Shown here one piece after another: positions 26,094-38,968 of a stretch of DNA of 64,000 nucleotides (position 1 is the stretch's first letter; every line of letters starts with the position of its first letter). The stretch spans positions 372,001 to 436,000 of the forward strand of contig NZ_JALKAC010000003.1 of the NCBI RefSeq assembly GCF_024171645.1, written 5' to 3'. The DNA is from Flavobacterium sp. HSC-32F16. Lineage in GTDB: Bacteria; Bacteroidota; Bacteroidia; Flavobacteriales; Flavobacteriaceae. The notes under the pieces were generated by a model, which saw only the letters and a program-made list of their open reading frames with translations, searched no databases and was not told where the DNA came from. The translations under genes and the position numbers were made by a program.

Positions 26094-28340
26094 TTAATTT
26101 TGAATCACTTTAAGCTTTGTTCCATTCACAAAATCTTCGTGCGAAATAAAAAAGCTATTAAGTGTTTTTCCGTTTAGCTCAATCGAATTGATTTTTCCAT
26201 CATTATTGATTTGTCTTTCAATTACAATACTTTCTTTTTTATAATATCTTGGATCTAATTTGATCGTCACTCTATGAAACATTGGCGCCGTAATGGTGTA
26301 AATTGGATCTCCCGGCGATATAGGATAAATTCCCATCATCGAATAAACTAACCAAGCCGACATTGTTCCGGTATCGTCATTTCCTGGTAATCCTTTTGGT
26401 TCATTTTTGAAATATTCTCCCACTAATTTCTTCACCATTTCCTGACTTTTCCATTCCTCCCCTTTTATATAATTGAATAAATAAGGATAAGCGATATCCG
26501 GCTCGTTTGCCATATCAAATTGTTTAATATCAAAAACTTTTTGCAATTGATCCGAGAAAGGTTTGTCACCGCCCATTAGCTTTATCAATCCTTTAATATC
26601 ATGTGGCACCATAAAAGCATATTGCCACGCATTCCCTTCAATAAAACCAACATTTTCCTGAAAATTGGCTCCGGCTTCAGGATCAAAAGGTTCATACCAT
26701 TTTCCGTCAGCTGTTCTTGGACGAAGTAATTTTAAATCTTTATCATATAATTTTCGGTAGGATAATGAACGTTTTGTAAAACGCTTATAATCATCTTTTT
26801 CTCCCAAAGCTTTCGCTAAAAGTGAAATCGCATAATCTGATGTATTATATTCGAGCGTTGTAGAAACAGGTCCTTTATAATTTGTTGATACATACCCTTT
26901 ATCTATGTATTCTTTAAGCCCCGGACGCAGTGGATTGTTTTCAGTTTTATCTGCACCTTTTAGCATGGCATAGTAGGCTTTGTTAAAGTCAAAATCCTGG
27001 ATTCCCTTTAAGCAGGCATCGACTATAACGATACTTGCAGGATCTCCCACCATCGTAAATGTTTCCGTTGAATTTAATTCCCATTTTGGAAGCCAGCCGT
27101 TTTCATCATACATGGCAAGCATACTTTTTATCATATCCGATTGTTGTTTTGGATAAACTAAAGACGTTAGCGGATGCATGTTTCGATACGTATCCCATAA
27201 TGAAAATACGGTATAACGGGTACCTTCGGTTTTACCAATTTTGCTTCTCTTGATTTGCGGATATTCTCCGTTGACATCATTTAAAGTATTTGGATGAATT
27301 AAAGTGTGATATAACGCCGTATAAAAAATGGTTTTATCATCTTTTGAACCGCCTTCAACTAAAATTTTGGAAAGTTCTTCGTTCCATTCGTCATAAGTAT
27401 CTTTATAAACAGCATCAAATGATTTATTTCCCGTTTCTTTTTCTAAGTTTTCACGGGCATTTTCGATACTCACATACGAAATACCTATTTTAACTTCAAC
27501 GGTTTCTTCTTTATCAAAATTATATCTGAAATAACTTCCAATACTATCTCCAACAACCGTTTTTATTGTATTTTCCATCATTCTGGTTTTGCCGTTGTAT
27601 CCCATCCATTGTGCTTCAACGCCATTGTATTTGGCAGGTTTTTTCCAAACACCAAATTTCTCGGCAGGTTTTGAAAACTTAGCCACAAAATAAACCGGAT
27701 AAGCATCCTCGGGACTGTTATAACAAAATGAACCAACAGAACGCATTCCTTCAATTTCTGTCGAAGAAACCACTTTAATCATCGCGCCTTCTTCATTTGT
27801 TAATCCAACGCCAAGATTTAATAAAACGTTAGACTGCCCTTTCGGGAAAGTGAATCTACTCACTCCAACTCGTTTTGAAGCTGTAAATTCGCTTTTAACT
27901 TTATACTTGTTGAGGTTTACGCTGTAATAGCCGGCTTTTGCTACTTCATCAGAATATGTTGAACCATATTTTAAATGATTAATTTCAAGATCGCCAGTTG
28001 TCGGCATCAATAAAATAACACCCAATTCCGGACAACCTACACCACTTAAATTAACCTGACTGAATCCGGTTAAAAAAGTGTTTTCATTTACATAAGGATT
28101 AGAAAGCCATTGACTGTCTTTTTCCAAAGGTCGGTTTTGAGGCCCTGAAACATTAAACGGACTGATGCTTGCCATTCCGCGCGGCGCAATTGGTCCCGGA
28201 AAAGCGGCTCCAAAATTAGAAGTCCCAATAAACGGATTCACAAAATCGACAGGTTCTTGTGCAAAAATGCTGATGCTAAAAAACAGCATGTAAAAAATAC
28301 ATGCTGTTTTTGATATTATTTTTTTTGATATTGAAAACAT
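26094..28340 (-). CDS. GH92 exo-alpha-mannosidase (copy 1)
   Basis: About 748 residues from the ATG at 28340; the in-frame TTG at 28364 would overlap the upstream fucosidase. Signal peptide at FSISIFAQ, then the GH92 signature VDFVNPFIGT..GAAFPGPIAPRGM. The alpha/alpha-barrel core includes YTVFSLWDTYRNMHPL, EGNAWQYAFMVPHD and GNDDTGTMSAWLVYSMMG near the C-terminus, with the acidic residues that bind calcium and activate water. GH92 enzymes remove alpha-mannose from N-glycans (alpha-1,2, -1,3, -1,4 or -1,6). A 13-bp gap separates it from the GH3 gene. A second GH92 is at 42170. Confidence 0.92.
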   Translation of the reverse strand: MFSISKKIISKTACIFYMLFFSISIFAQEPVDFVNPFIGTSNFGAAFPGPIAPRGMASISPFNVSGPQNRPLEKDSQWLSNPYVNENTFLTGFSQVNLSGVGCPELGVILLMPTTGDLEINHLKYGSTYSDEVAKAGYYSVNLNKYKVKSEFTASKRVGVSRFTFPKGQSNVLLNLGVGLTNEEGAMIKVVSSTEIEGMRSVGSFCYNSPEDAYPVYFVAKFSKPAEKFGVWKKPAKYNGVEAQWMGYNGKTRMMENTIKTVVGDSIGSYFRYNFDKEETVEVKIGISYVSIENARENLEKETGNKSFDAVYKDTYDEWNEELSKILVEGGSKDDKTIFYTALYHTLIHPNTLNDVNGEYPQIKRSKIGKTEGTRYTVFSLWDTYRNMHPLTSLVYPKQQSDMIKSMLAMYDENGWLPKWELNSTETFTMVGDPASIVIVDACLKGIQDFDFNKAYYAMLKGADKTENNPLRPGLKEYIDKGYVSTNYKGPVSTTLEYNTSDYAISLLAKALGEKDDYKRFTKRSLSYRKLYDKDLKLLRPRTADGKWYEPFDPEAGANFQENVGFIEGNAWQYAFMVPHDIKGLIKLMGGDKPFSDQLQKVFDIKQFDMANEPDIAYPYLFNYIKGEEWKSQEMVKKLVGEYFKNEPKGLPGNDDTGTMSAWLVYSMMGIYPISPGDPIYTITAPMFHRVTIKLDPRYYKKESIVIERQINNDGKINSIELNGKTLNSFFISHEDFVNGTKLKVIQN

Positions 28341-28344
28341 ACTT

Positions 28345-29829
28345 TTATCTGTTAATAGCTTCAATTTTTAAAGTCCAAGCCTCTTTTGCCGGTAAATTAT
28401 TTCTAAGGTTTTCCGGAATGACAACTTTAAATCCATTTCCTTCTTTTGTCCATTTTAAAGAAGTTTTTGAACCTAACATTGTAATTTTTGTTCCTTTTTT
28501 AGGGCTGATAGATTTTACTGTAACTTCTGCAGGAATTTTATCTTCCCCTTCTTTAGCTAAATAAAATGCAAATACATTTCCTGCTTTATTTTGTGTAAAA
28601 CAAATGTTGTCTTCTTTAAAAGGCTCGATTGGTTTTGTTTCGTAAATCGCTGTGCTGTTTACTTTCATCCAATCTCCGTAAGCCTGCAATAAATCGTAAG
28701 CGCCTTTGTCCCATTCTCCTTCCGGACTTGGTGCAATATTCAATAATAAGTTTCCTCCTTTTGCTACAATATCAATTAACATGTGAATTCCTTGTCTTCC
28801 TGTCATGTATTGCGCACCTGGAGAATAAGACCATCCTCCGCCTGCCGGAATACAAGATTCCCAAGGATAAGGCAGTGTTTTAGCAGGAACACGACCTTCC
28901 GGCGTTAAGTAGTTTTGGTTTTTCCCATGAACTGCTCTGTCAACTACGATTAATCCTGGTTGTTTTTGACGAGCTTTGATAACCAATTCATCCATTTTAG
29001 GATCCTGATCTACAACTCTGTGTTTGATAAAACCGTTTTTAGATTCGTTTTCACTAAATTTCTCATCATAGTTTTCTTTGATGTTAACTTGGTCTCTTTT
29101 TCTAACCCATCCTCCATCAAGCCATAAAATATCTACTTTACCGTAGTTAGTCAAAATTTCTAAAATTTGGTTGTGAGTGAAATCAACATATTTCTGCCAT
29201 TTTTCCGGATATAATGACGGATCGTAGTTTACGTTTCTGTCGAATGGAGGAAAATAAGGATCCCAGTAATTTTCGTTATGCCAGTCTGGTTTAGAGAAAT
29301 AAGCTCCAGTTGAAATGTTTTCAGTTCTAAAAGCATTGAAAACTTCTTTTAAGACGTCTGCTTTTGGGTTTGTATGAAAAGGAACATCTTTGCTGGTAAT
29401 CTTATAATCAGAATATTTAGTATCATACATATTGAATCCGTCATGGTGTTTTGTTGTAAAAACCATATATTTCATTCCGGCATATTTAGCTGCTTTTGCC
29501 CATTTTTCCGGATCGAATTTTACAGGATTAAATGTTTTTCTTAATCCTTCATAATCTGCAATGTATTGATTGTAATTAGCAGGATTACTTCCTTTTTTAC
29601 GTTCGCACCATCCATAATCTTCCGGGCATATTGACCATGATTCTACAATTCCCCATTGGCTGTATGTTCCCCAGTGCATTAATAATCCAAATTTTTTGCC
29701 TTGCCATACATCTAAGTTTTTTAATACTGCCGGATCTGTTTCCGGTACATAACGCTCATCTTCATAAATGGCCTGCGAAAACATTTGAACGGAAAATAAT
29801 AATGCGATTATAAATATTCCTCTTTTCAT
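28345..29829 (-). CDS. GH29 alpha-L-fucosidase (copy 1)
   Basis: A 494-residue protein with a signal peptide (LFSVQMFSQ). GH29 features: KFGLLMHWGTYSQWG, the His pair in FTTKHHDGFNMYD (128-129), and the nucleophile Asp (about 238) in VDILWLDGGW. A C-terminal beta-sandwich follows from about residue 380. It hydrolyses alpha-linked L-fucose from glycan ends with retention. Its stop lies 4 bp before the GH92 start at 28340, so the two are coupled. It differs from the longer fucosidase at 48687 in size and domain content, suggesting linkage specialisation. Confidence 0.92.
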   Translation of the reverse strand: MKRGIFIIALLFSVQMFSQAIYEDERYVPETDPAVLKNLDVWQGKKFGLLMHWGTYSQWGIVESWSICPEDYGWCERKKGSNPANYNQYIADYEGLRKTFNPVKFDPEKWAKAAKYAGMKYMVFTTKHHDGFNMYDTKYSDYKITSKDVPFHTNPKADVLKEVFNAFRTENISTGAYFSKPDWHNENYWDPYFPPFDRNVNYDPSLYPEKWQKYVDFTHNQILEILTNYGKVDILWLDGGWVRKRDQVNIKENYDEKFSENESKNGFIKHRVVDQDPKMDELVIKARQKQPGLIVVDRAVHGKNQNYLTPEGRVPAKTLPYPWESCIPAGGGWSYSPGAQYMTGRQGIHMLIDIVAKGGNLLLNIAPSPEGEWDKGAYDLLQAYGDWMKVNSTAIYETKPIEPFKEDNICFTQNKAGNVFAFYLAKEGEDKIPAEVTVKSISPKKGTKITMLGSKTSLKWTKEGNGFKVVIPENLRNNLPAKEAWTLKIEAINR

Positions 29830-29952
29830 CTTTATTCTATTTTAGGTTTTTGTTTTTGTTCTTTTTAATTGTGAAATCAACATTTAACATATTGAAACAA
29901 AGCCTCCTTACTTTGCTCTACTTTGTCAAAGTTAAAAACATGCTGATTGTTA

Positions 29953-32271
29953 TTAGTTCACTAGAATTTCATCTACGAATAACCATGAACTTTCTCCTTT
30001 TGGACTTTTCTTTAAGTTACCAGCGATTACTTTTACAAATCGAGCGTTTTGTTTCGCAAAATTGATTTTAAAATCTTTCAATTCCGGAACTGCATTTACA
30101 GCATAAGGACGTGTCACTTTTCCAACTTGTTTGTATTTAATTCCATCATTTGAAACCAGTACTTTAACTTCAACCGGAAAATTTACTCCAGCACCCTGGC
30201 TTTCTAAAGTTCCTACGATTACCTGTTCGATACTTTCCTGTTTTTCGAAATCAATTACCAGTTCCATATCGTTAACCAGCCACGCCTGCCATTGTCCGTC
30301 ATGGAAATTTTTACTTCCTCTAATGGTGTTGACCATTGTATTGGCATCTCCTTTATAACTCTGGTTAAAAGGCGTTAAATATTTTACTTTGTGTGCAACG
30401 GCTTTATGAAAAATAATAGTATCTGTAAATGTTTTTCCTACTGGTTTTTCGTCCTGAAATAAAGAAGCTTTTAAGATTGTCGTCTCTTTAAACTCAATTG
30501 GATTTGTATATTTTACAGCGTGATGATCTATATTTTTATCTCCCAAAACATAACGGATATCCGGATTTGGGAATTCATTTTTCAGTTCAACTTTTACCTG
30601 TTTATTAGCTAAATCAGCTGTAGAAGAAGCCGTAACCAAATAAGCACTTTTTGCATAATTGATTCCTAAATAATCGTAACGTTTAAATAATGAAAACAAT
30701 CTTGTTGTAAAATTATTCCAGCTGCGTTTTTCTTTCGGACTCCATAATGTTTCTGATAATGCTGCTAATCTTGGAAAAATCATATATTCAGAATCCTTTG
30801 GAGCAGCAATATGTTCTGCCCATAAATTTGCTTGCCCGCCCAATACATGTGCTGCTTCCTGAGGTGTCATAGTTGGAACTACAGGATCAAATTTGTATAC
30901 TTCATTTAACGGATTATAAGCATCAAAAGCTAAAGGTTCTTCGTTTTGCGGACCTTGGTAAAAATTGAAATAACAAGGAGTTTCCGGAGTCATAATAACA
31001 TCGTGTCCCTGATCTGCCGCTTCAATTCCTCCTTTTGTTCCTCTCCAGCTCATTACAGTTGCATCCGGAGCCAGACCGCCTTCTAAAATTTCATCCCAGC
31101 CAATTACTTTTTTGCCTTTAGAATTGATGTATTTTTCCATACGTTTTACAAAATAACTTTGTAATTCGTCTACACTTTTTAAGTGTTCATCTTTAATTCT
31201 TTTTTGGCAGTGCGGACATTTTGCCCAATTCGTTTTGGTTGCTTCATCTCCTCCAATATGAATATATTTTGAAGGAAAAATGGTAATTACTTCATCGATT
31301 ACATTTTGTAAAAACTCAAACGTAGTCTCTTTTCCTGCACAATAAATATCTGTTAAAGGCCAAACTCCGCCTGACGGAACTCCAATTTTCTGATCAAAAC
31401 AAGCCAGTTCCGGATACGATGCAATGGCACTGCTTACGTGAGCCGGCATTTCGATTTCAGGAATTACTTCGATGCCTTTTGTCGCAGCATATTTTACAAT
31501 TTCTCTTAATTCATCCTGAGTAAAAAATCCTCCGTAAGTTCCCTTTTGATCTGCGCTTACGGCAAGTCTGGCGTTCCATGACAAGTTTTCCTGATCGACT
31601 CTCCACGCACCTACTTCTGTTAGTTTTGGATATTTTTTAATTTCGATTCTCCAGCCCTGATCGTCAACTAAATGCAAATGCAAAACGTTCATTTTGTGCA
31701 TTGCCAAACGATCGATTGTAGCCAGAATATAATTTTTATCGAAAAAATGACGAGATAAATCCAGCATTAAACCTCTCCATTTAAATCGGGGTTCATCTGT
31801 AATGGTCAAACTTGGAATCTGCCATTTTGCAGAACTAATCGCATATTTACTTTCAATTGCTTCTGGAAGTAATTGTCTCACACTTTCTAAACCGTATAAA
31901 AAACCAACATTTCCTTTTGCCGAAATAACAATACTGCTGGCGTTTACATCTAAAATATAAGCTTCATTTTTTAAGTTTGGATCAACTTTAAACTGAACAA
32001 AATTGCTTGCCGGCGCTTTTGTTGTCGTTTCTGGTTTCCATCCTGCTGCAACTTCAAATTTAGAAGCCAGAGCATTGGAAGCATCTTTCTGAAAATCATT
32101 TCCGGTAATAAATTTTGTGTCTTTATTAAATTCAAAAACACCCGTTTTTATTAGAGTCTGAGTCGGTTTTGGAATGATATGAATATCACTTTCCGTGTAA
32201 ACTTTCTGTGCATACGAAGAGGTTACAAAAGCAAGAAAACCGATTATCAAATAAGATTTTATAATTCTCAT
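29953..32271 (-). CDS. GH20 beta-N-acetylhexosaminidase with C-terminal F5/8 type C domain
   Basis: A 772-residue protein with a signal peptide (FVTSSYAQ). GH20b domain (residues about 30-155), then the catalytic barrel with RGLMLDLSRHF, LHLHLVDDQGWRIEI and the catalytic Asp-Glu pair (about 342-343) in HIGGDEATKTNW, the substrate-assisted mechanism of the family. The last 140 residues form an F5/8 type C/CBM32-like sandwich (MELVIDFEKQESIEQV, ARFVKVIAGN). It removes terminal beta-GlcNAc or GalNAc. It lies between the GH2 galactosidase (7-bp gap) and the GH29, matching the order of antenna trimming in complex N-glycans. Confidence 0.93.
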   Translation of the reverse strand: MRIIKSYLIIGFLAFVTSSYAQKVYTESDIHIIPKPTQTLIKTGVFEFNKDTKFITGNDFQKDASNALASKFEVAAGWKPETTTKAPASNFVQFKVDPNLKNEAYILDVNASSIVISAKGNVGFLYGLESVRQLLPEAIESKYAISSAKWQIPSLTITDEPRFKWRGLMLDLSRHFFDKNYILATIDRLAMHKMNVLHLHLVDDQGWRIEIKKYPKLTEVGAWRVDQENLSWNARLAVSADQKGTYGGFFTQDELREIVKYAATKGIEVIPEIEMPAHVSSAIASYPELACFDQKIGVPSGGVWPLTDIYCAGKETTFEFLQNVIDEVITIFPSKYIHIGGDEATKTNWAKCPHCQKRIKDEHLKSVDELQSYFVKRMEKYINSKGKKVIGWDEILEGGLAPDATVMSWRGTKGGIEAADQGHDVIMTPETPCYFNFYQGPQNEEPLAFDAYNPLNEVYKFDPVVPTMTPQEAAHVLGGQANLWAEHIAAPKDSEYMIFPRLAALSETLWSPKEKRSWNNFTTRLFSLFKRYDYLGINYAKSAYLVTASSTADLANKQVKVELKNEFPNPDIRYVLGDKNIDHHAVKYTNPIEFKETTILKASLFQDEKPVGKTFTDTIIFHKAVAHKVKYLTPFNQSYKGDANTMVNTIRGSKNFHDGQWQAWLVNDMELVIDFEKQESIEQVIVGTLESQGAGVNFPVEVKVLVSNDGIKYKQVGKVTRPYAVNAVPELKDFKINFAKQNARFVKVIAGNLKKSPKGESSWLFVDEILVN

Positions 32272-32278
32272 ATTCTAA

Positions 32279-35500
<3,222 letters not shown>

Positions 35501-35512
35501 TTTTAATTTTTG

Positions 35513-35616
35513 TTTGTCATTTCGAGAAACGAGAAATCATACTAGAAACTCCGTAATTTAAATCGCCAATCTTTGGCGAGTTCCGTGTGTGATTTCTCGT
35601 TCGTCGAAATAACAAA
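35513..35616. repeat. 104-bp palindromic repeat, family A copy 1
   Basis: Starts TTTGTCATTTCGAGAAACG, has AGAAATC and GATTTCTCG arms around a middle containing CGCCAATCTTTGGCG, and ends TCGTTCGTCGAAATAACAA. A close copy lies at 40136-40238. Both are intergenic and can fold into one long hairpin. Similar TGTCATTTCGA elements are common in Flavobacterium genomes. Confidence 0.8.
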
Positions 35617-35621
35617 TAGGT

Positions 35622-36635
35622 CTATTTATCCCACGACATTTTAAATTTAGCATCTTCCATTCTGTGTCCTTTTTCGTCATCAGAAACAGCATAATTAAAA
35701 CCAGATCTTAAACTGTAGCCTGCATGTTCGCCGTTTTTATTTAAGGCAATAAATCCAACCTGCAGATACTCCATGTCTTTGTGGTTTTTGTGTTTGTTGT
35801 AAATACGCTCTGTGATTTCTTTGCAGGCATCATAAGGCGATTTTCCCTGACGCATTAATTCTACTACCATGGCGCTTCCTGCCGTTCTAATTACAGCTTC
35901 GCCTAAACCTGTTGCCGCTGCAGCTCCTACTTCGTTGTCCAGAAAAAGACCCGCGCCGATTATTGGGGAATCACCGACGCGGCCGTGCATCTTCCAGGCA
36001 GCACCACTGGTGGTACACCCTCCCGAAAGATTTCCGTCTTGATCCAACATTAGCATGCTTATGGTATCGTGATTTTCTATATTAATGACTGGTTTGTATT
36101 TAGAATCTTCCAGCCATTTTTTCCAGTCTTTTTCAGATTCCGGAGTTAGTAAATTTTCTTCTTTAAACCCTTCTGATAAAGCAAACTGCAATGCACCTTG
36201 TCCGGCCAGCATTACGTGAGGTGTATTTTGCAATACTCTTTTTGCTACAGAAATTGGGTGCATAATGCCTTGTAAAAAACAAACAGAACCGCAGTTGCTG
36301 TTGTGGTCCATAATACAGGCATCCAAGGTCACTTTTCCTTCGCGATCCGGATATCCTCCATAACCAACACTGCGGACATTCGGATCTGCTTCAGGAATTT
36401 TCATACCGGCCTCAATCGCGTCTAAGGCAGATTTTCCGGCTTTTAATTCTTTCCACGTTTCTTTATTCGCCGGTAAACCGTGATTCCATGTCGAAATAAC
36501 AACCGGCTTTTTTACTTTTTTTGAAGCAAATTCTAATGCACCTTCTTTTTCTTTCGCAAATCCGCTAAAGCCTACTGAACTTACAGCTGCTGCGCCTAAA
36601 GCTGCTTTTTTGATAAAGTCTCTTCTATTTGACAT
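35622..36635 (-). CDS. Tat-exported N4-(beta-N-acetylglucosaminyl)-L-asparaginase
   Basis: About 337 residues. The ATG at 36635 is chosen because it opens a twin-arginine signal (MSNRRDFIKKAALGAAA); the longer frame to 36674 runs into a dispersed repeat. The Ntn-hydrolase pattern matches glycosylasparaginase: autocleavage and nucleophile Thr in NHDTISMLM, then GCTTSGAAWKMHGRVGDSPI and AAAATGLGEAVIR. The enzyme cuts the bond between GlcNAc and Asn in the last stage of N-glycoprotein breakdown and is activated by self-cleavage before the Thr. Related to the characterised Elizabethkingia (Flavobacterium) meningosepticum enzyme. Its presence is the strongest clue that this locus handles N-glycans. 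Confidence 0.92.
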   Translation of the reverse strand: MSNRRDFIKKAALGAAAVSSVGFSGFAKEKEGALEFASKKVKKPVVISTWNHGLPANKETWKELKAGKSALDAIEAGMKIPEADPNVRSVGYGGYPDREGKVTLDACIMDHNSNCGSVCFLQGIMHPISVAKRVLQNTPHVMLAGQGALQFALSEGFKEENLLTPESEKDWKKWLEDSKYKPVINIENHDTISMLMLDQDGNLSGGCTTSGAAWKMHGRVGDSPIIGAGLFLDNEVGAAAATGLGEAVIRTAGSAMVVELMRQGKSPYDACKEITERIYNKHKNHKDMEYLQVGFIALNKNGEHAGYSLRSGFNYAVSDDEKGHRMEDAKFKMSWDK

Positions 36636-36658
36636 GCTTTTTACTTTTAGTTTTATTG

Positions 36659-36795
36659 AAACACATAGAAACATAGTTTTTGAAACCGCATAAAACGCTT
36701 TCCACTTGCATTAACAAACAGAGCTATGTGTTAGAAACTTGTTTATTTTTGTATTCTTTTTGTACACACTTAAAACCTATCTTCTTATGTGTTTA
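36659..36795. repeat. 137-bp dispersed repeat, family B copy 1
   Basis: Begins AAACACATAGAAACATAG and ends CTTATGTGTTTAAA, with the internal segments TTTTTGAAACCGCATAAA and CACTTGCATTAACAAACA. A copy at 39984-40120 matches over its whole length with scattered changes. It lies just upstream of the glycosylasparaginase and creates a false N-terminal extension of that frame. Confidence 0.8.
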
Positions 36796-36801
36796 AAAAT
36801 A

Positions 36802-37884
36802 TTACTTTAAACTTGCTTTTGTTTCTTTGATGGTCTTTAAATTACTTTCAGACAATGCATTTCCGTCGAAAAATGAAACTCCTACGGCTCCATTTTCTTT
36901 TGCTTCTAAAATAGCTTGTTTTAATTCTTTATCGTTTTTCAATCCCGGAATATAAATCCCTGTATTGATTTTTGTTTTCTTATCTTCTAAGTCTGCAACA
37001 CCTTGTTTTGTAGCATAACCAACCCAGTCAATTTCTTCATTGTAAAAACTGTGGTAAATCATTGGATATACTTCATCAATATTCCATTTATCCCAACGCT
37101 GGCGTACCATGTGGTCTGCCATTTCTGGGTAAGGAAATACAGCGGCAGTTAATTGTTTGTTGTGTTTATGTGCAATTTTATATGCATCGTCAACAACAGC
37201 TTGTATCGCATTTAAACGGAAGTTTTTCCACTCCATATCGATAGAAGTGTTGTGGCTTTCTTTTGGGTTTTTATGGTGGATTTTTTCGAATGCTTTTACA
37301 CATTCGTCACAATAACAAAAATCAAATTGAGGTAATTCTACATCCTGAACTAAGTTGTATTTTGGCAGTAAACTAATTGGTAAAAAGATGTCCGGGAAAC
37401 GAATATAATCTAAGTGAACACTCTCAATTCCTTCTACTTTTGCCAGTTCTTCAACTAAATGCAAAACGTGTTCTCTTGATTCTTTTCTGGTTGGACATAA
37501 CCATTGGTAGTAATCTACGTAAGGACGATTGTCAAAGCATGATTTTCCTTCTTTACTTACCTGATACCACTCCGGATGCTGTAAAGCAATTGAATCTCCG
37601 GGTCTGTTCATAGCCATAATCCAGGCATGAACTTTTAGGCCTTCTTTAGTGGCAAGAGGCACTAATCTTTTTAAAAGCTGTGCATCTGTGGTAGTATTGA
37701 TTAATACTTCGTCGATACCGCCGTCTTTATATTTTTTGAATTCTTTTGTATAATCTGCATCTGATTTTTTAGCATCAGCGGTTGTCCAGACTCCAAATTT
37801 AAATGCAGTGGTTGGTTCTTCTTTTTTGGCACAAGAAAAAATAGTAATGGCCAATAATAGAAGTAATGCTTTTGGTAGTTTCAT
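36802..37884 (-). CDS. GHL10-like TIM-barrel lipoprotein
   Basis: A 360-residue protein with a lipoprotein signal (LLAITIFSCAKK). The sequence is of the glycoside-hydrolase-like 10 (GHL10) type: FGVWTTADAKK, KVHAWIMAMNRPGD, GIESVHLDYIRFPD with conserved acidic residues, and VYPMIYHSFYNEE. The fold is a TIM barrel; activity in this family is poorly known, with some relatives acting on amino-sugar polymers. It sits between the CBM9 protein (6 bp apart) and the glycosylasparaginase, so it may be part of the same N-glycan cassette. The substrate cannot be told from the sequence. Confidence 0.75.
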   Translation of the reverse strand: MKLPKALLLLLAITIFSCAKKEEPTTAFKFGVWTTADAKKSDADYTKEFKKYKDGGIDEVLINTTTDAQLLKRLVPLATKEGLKVHAWIMAMNRPGDSIALQHPEWYQVSKEGKSCFDNRPYVDYYQWLCPTRKESREHVLHLVEELAKVEGIESVHLDYIRFPDIFLPISLLPKYNLVQDVELPQFDFCYCDECVKAFEKIHHKNPKESHNTSIDMEWKNFRLNAIQAVVDDAYKIAHKHNKQLTAAVFPYPEMADHMVRQRWDKWNIDEVYPMIYHSFYNEEIDWVGYATKQGVADLEDKKTKINTGIYIPGLKNDKELKQAILEAKENGAVGVSFFDGNALSESNLKTIKETKASLK

Positions 37885-37890
37885 AGTGGT

Positions 37891-38961
37891 TTATTTTGTT
37901 ATTATTTTGCCATCCTGCCTTATAATCAATGTTTGATTTGAGAAAGGACTTTTTATTGAAATATTATATCCTGCAGAATGGTTTTCTAAAATAGGCTTTA
38001 AAATTTTATTATCAACGCTGATGGCTTCTTTTGTTAGATTCGCCAGCGATTTTGCCCAAACTTTATTCTTTTGAAAATATTCTTTTTGGGCTCTGTATAA
38101 ATTGTAAAGTTCCCATTTTACTTTTTCTTCCTGCGGAATGGTAAAGGTATCTTTTCCTTCTTTGGATGAAAAATAAACATATCCCCATTTTTCAGGTTCA
38201 TGCATATTGATTACACCCATTGGTGACCAAACCCAGTTGTATTCTGGAAGAAATTTTCCGTCAGAATCTTTTTTGCGTTCGTATTTTCCGTCGATAAGTG
38301 AATGCTGCCAGTTGACTCTTGAGAAATTGACTCTCCAGAATTTATCTGCAGGCACGTTTTGATCAAAATATGATGTTTTGTAAGCTGCCCACGGAATCGC
38401 CATTTCTAAAACCCATCCCTGATCAACATCATTAGGGTTATTAAGCGTTCCATGAATTTTTACAGCTGATTTTAAACCGGTAAGATTCCAGTCATTTAAA
38501 ACCACGAGATCATTTTCTCGGTAAGGTTTTGATAAAAATAGATCCCAAGCAGTGTTCAAGGCGTTTATCTCTAATTCGTAATAGTTAAAAGTATCGCTGT
38601 CGGGATCTATAAAAACTTCAAAGTCATTGTTATAAAATATAATGGTATCTCGCTGCTTTAAATTAGCCCAAACGTGCGGTTCGTCAATCTTTGCTAATAT
38701 ATAAAAATTGGTTTCGTCCCATAACATTTTAACTTTTGTTGCATATTTGGGTTTTACATCATTTTCTATATCCTCAAAAAGATCTGTCCAGTCTGCCTTG
38801 CTCCATGAAGCGTCAGACTCGTCTCCGTCTATTGTAATTGGACTTGTTGTTTTTGCCGCTACATATGTTTTAGGAATAATCGTATTTTTCTTTGACTGCG
38901 CAAAACCCGCCGTCGAAAGACAAACTAAAACAACTGTTAACCATTGAAATTTTAAACGCAT
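37891..38961 (-). CDS. CBM9-like carbohydrate-binding protein
   Basis: A 356-residue protein with a signal peptide (STAGFAQ). Residues about 30-260 match the CBM9-like beta-sandwich: PITIDGDESDASWSKADW, KVKMLWDETNFYILAKI, FEVFIDPDSDTFNYYELEIN, and GWVLEMAIPWAAY. A helical C-terminal tail follows. CBM9 modules bind reducing ends or short glycans; no catalytic motif is visible. It sits 7 bp after the GH130 gene and 6 bp before the GHL10 gene, so the three are cotranscribed. A role in periplasmic glycan binding is inferred. Confidence 0.8.
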   Translation of the reverse strand: MRLKFQWLTVVLVCLSTAGFAQSKKNTIIPKTYVAAKTTSPITIDGDESDASWSKADWTDLFEDIENDVKPKYATKVKMLWDETNFYILAKIDEPHVWANLKQRDTIIFYNNDFEVFIDPDSDTFNYYELEINALNTAWDLFLSKPYRENDLVVLNDWNLTGLKSAVKIHGTLNNPNDVDQGWVLEMAIPWAAYKTSYFDQNVPADKFWRVNFSRVNWQHSLIDGKYERKKDSDGKFLPEYNWVWSPMGVINMHEPEKWGYVYFSSKEGKDTFTIPQEEKVKWELYNLYRAQKEYFQKNKVWAKSLANLTKEAISVDNKILKPILENHSAGYNISIKSPFSNQTLIIRQDGKIITK

Positions 38962-38968
38962 GCTTTTT

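Noticed and set aside
28341..28364. TTG start of the first GH92 overlapping the fucosidase
   Set aside because: It would overlap the upstream stop codon region, and the ATG at 28340 gives a normal signal peptide.
36636..36674. N-terminal extension of the glycosylasparaginase
   Set aside because: The extra residues are encoded by the end of the family B repeat and its flank and precede a complete Tat signal; the ATG at 36635 is the sensible start.
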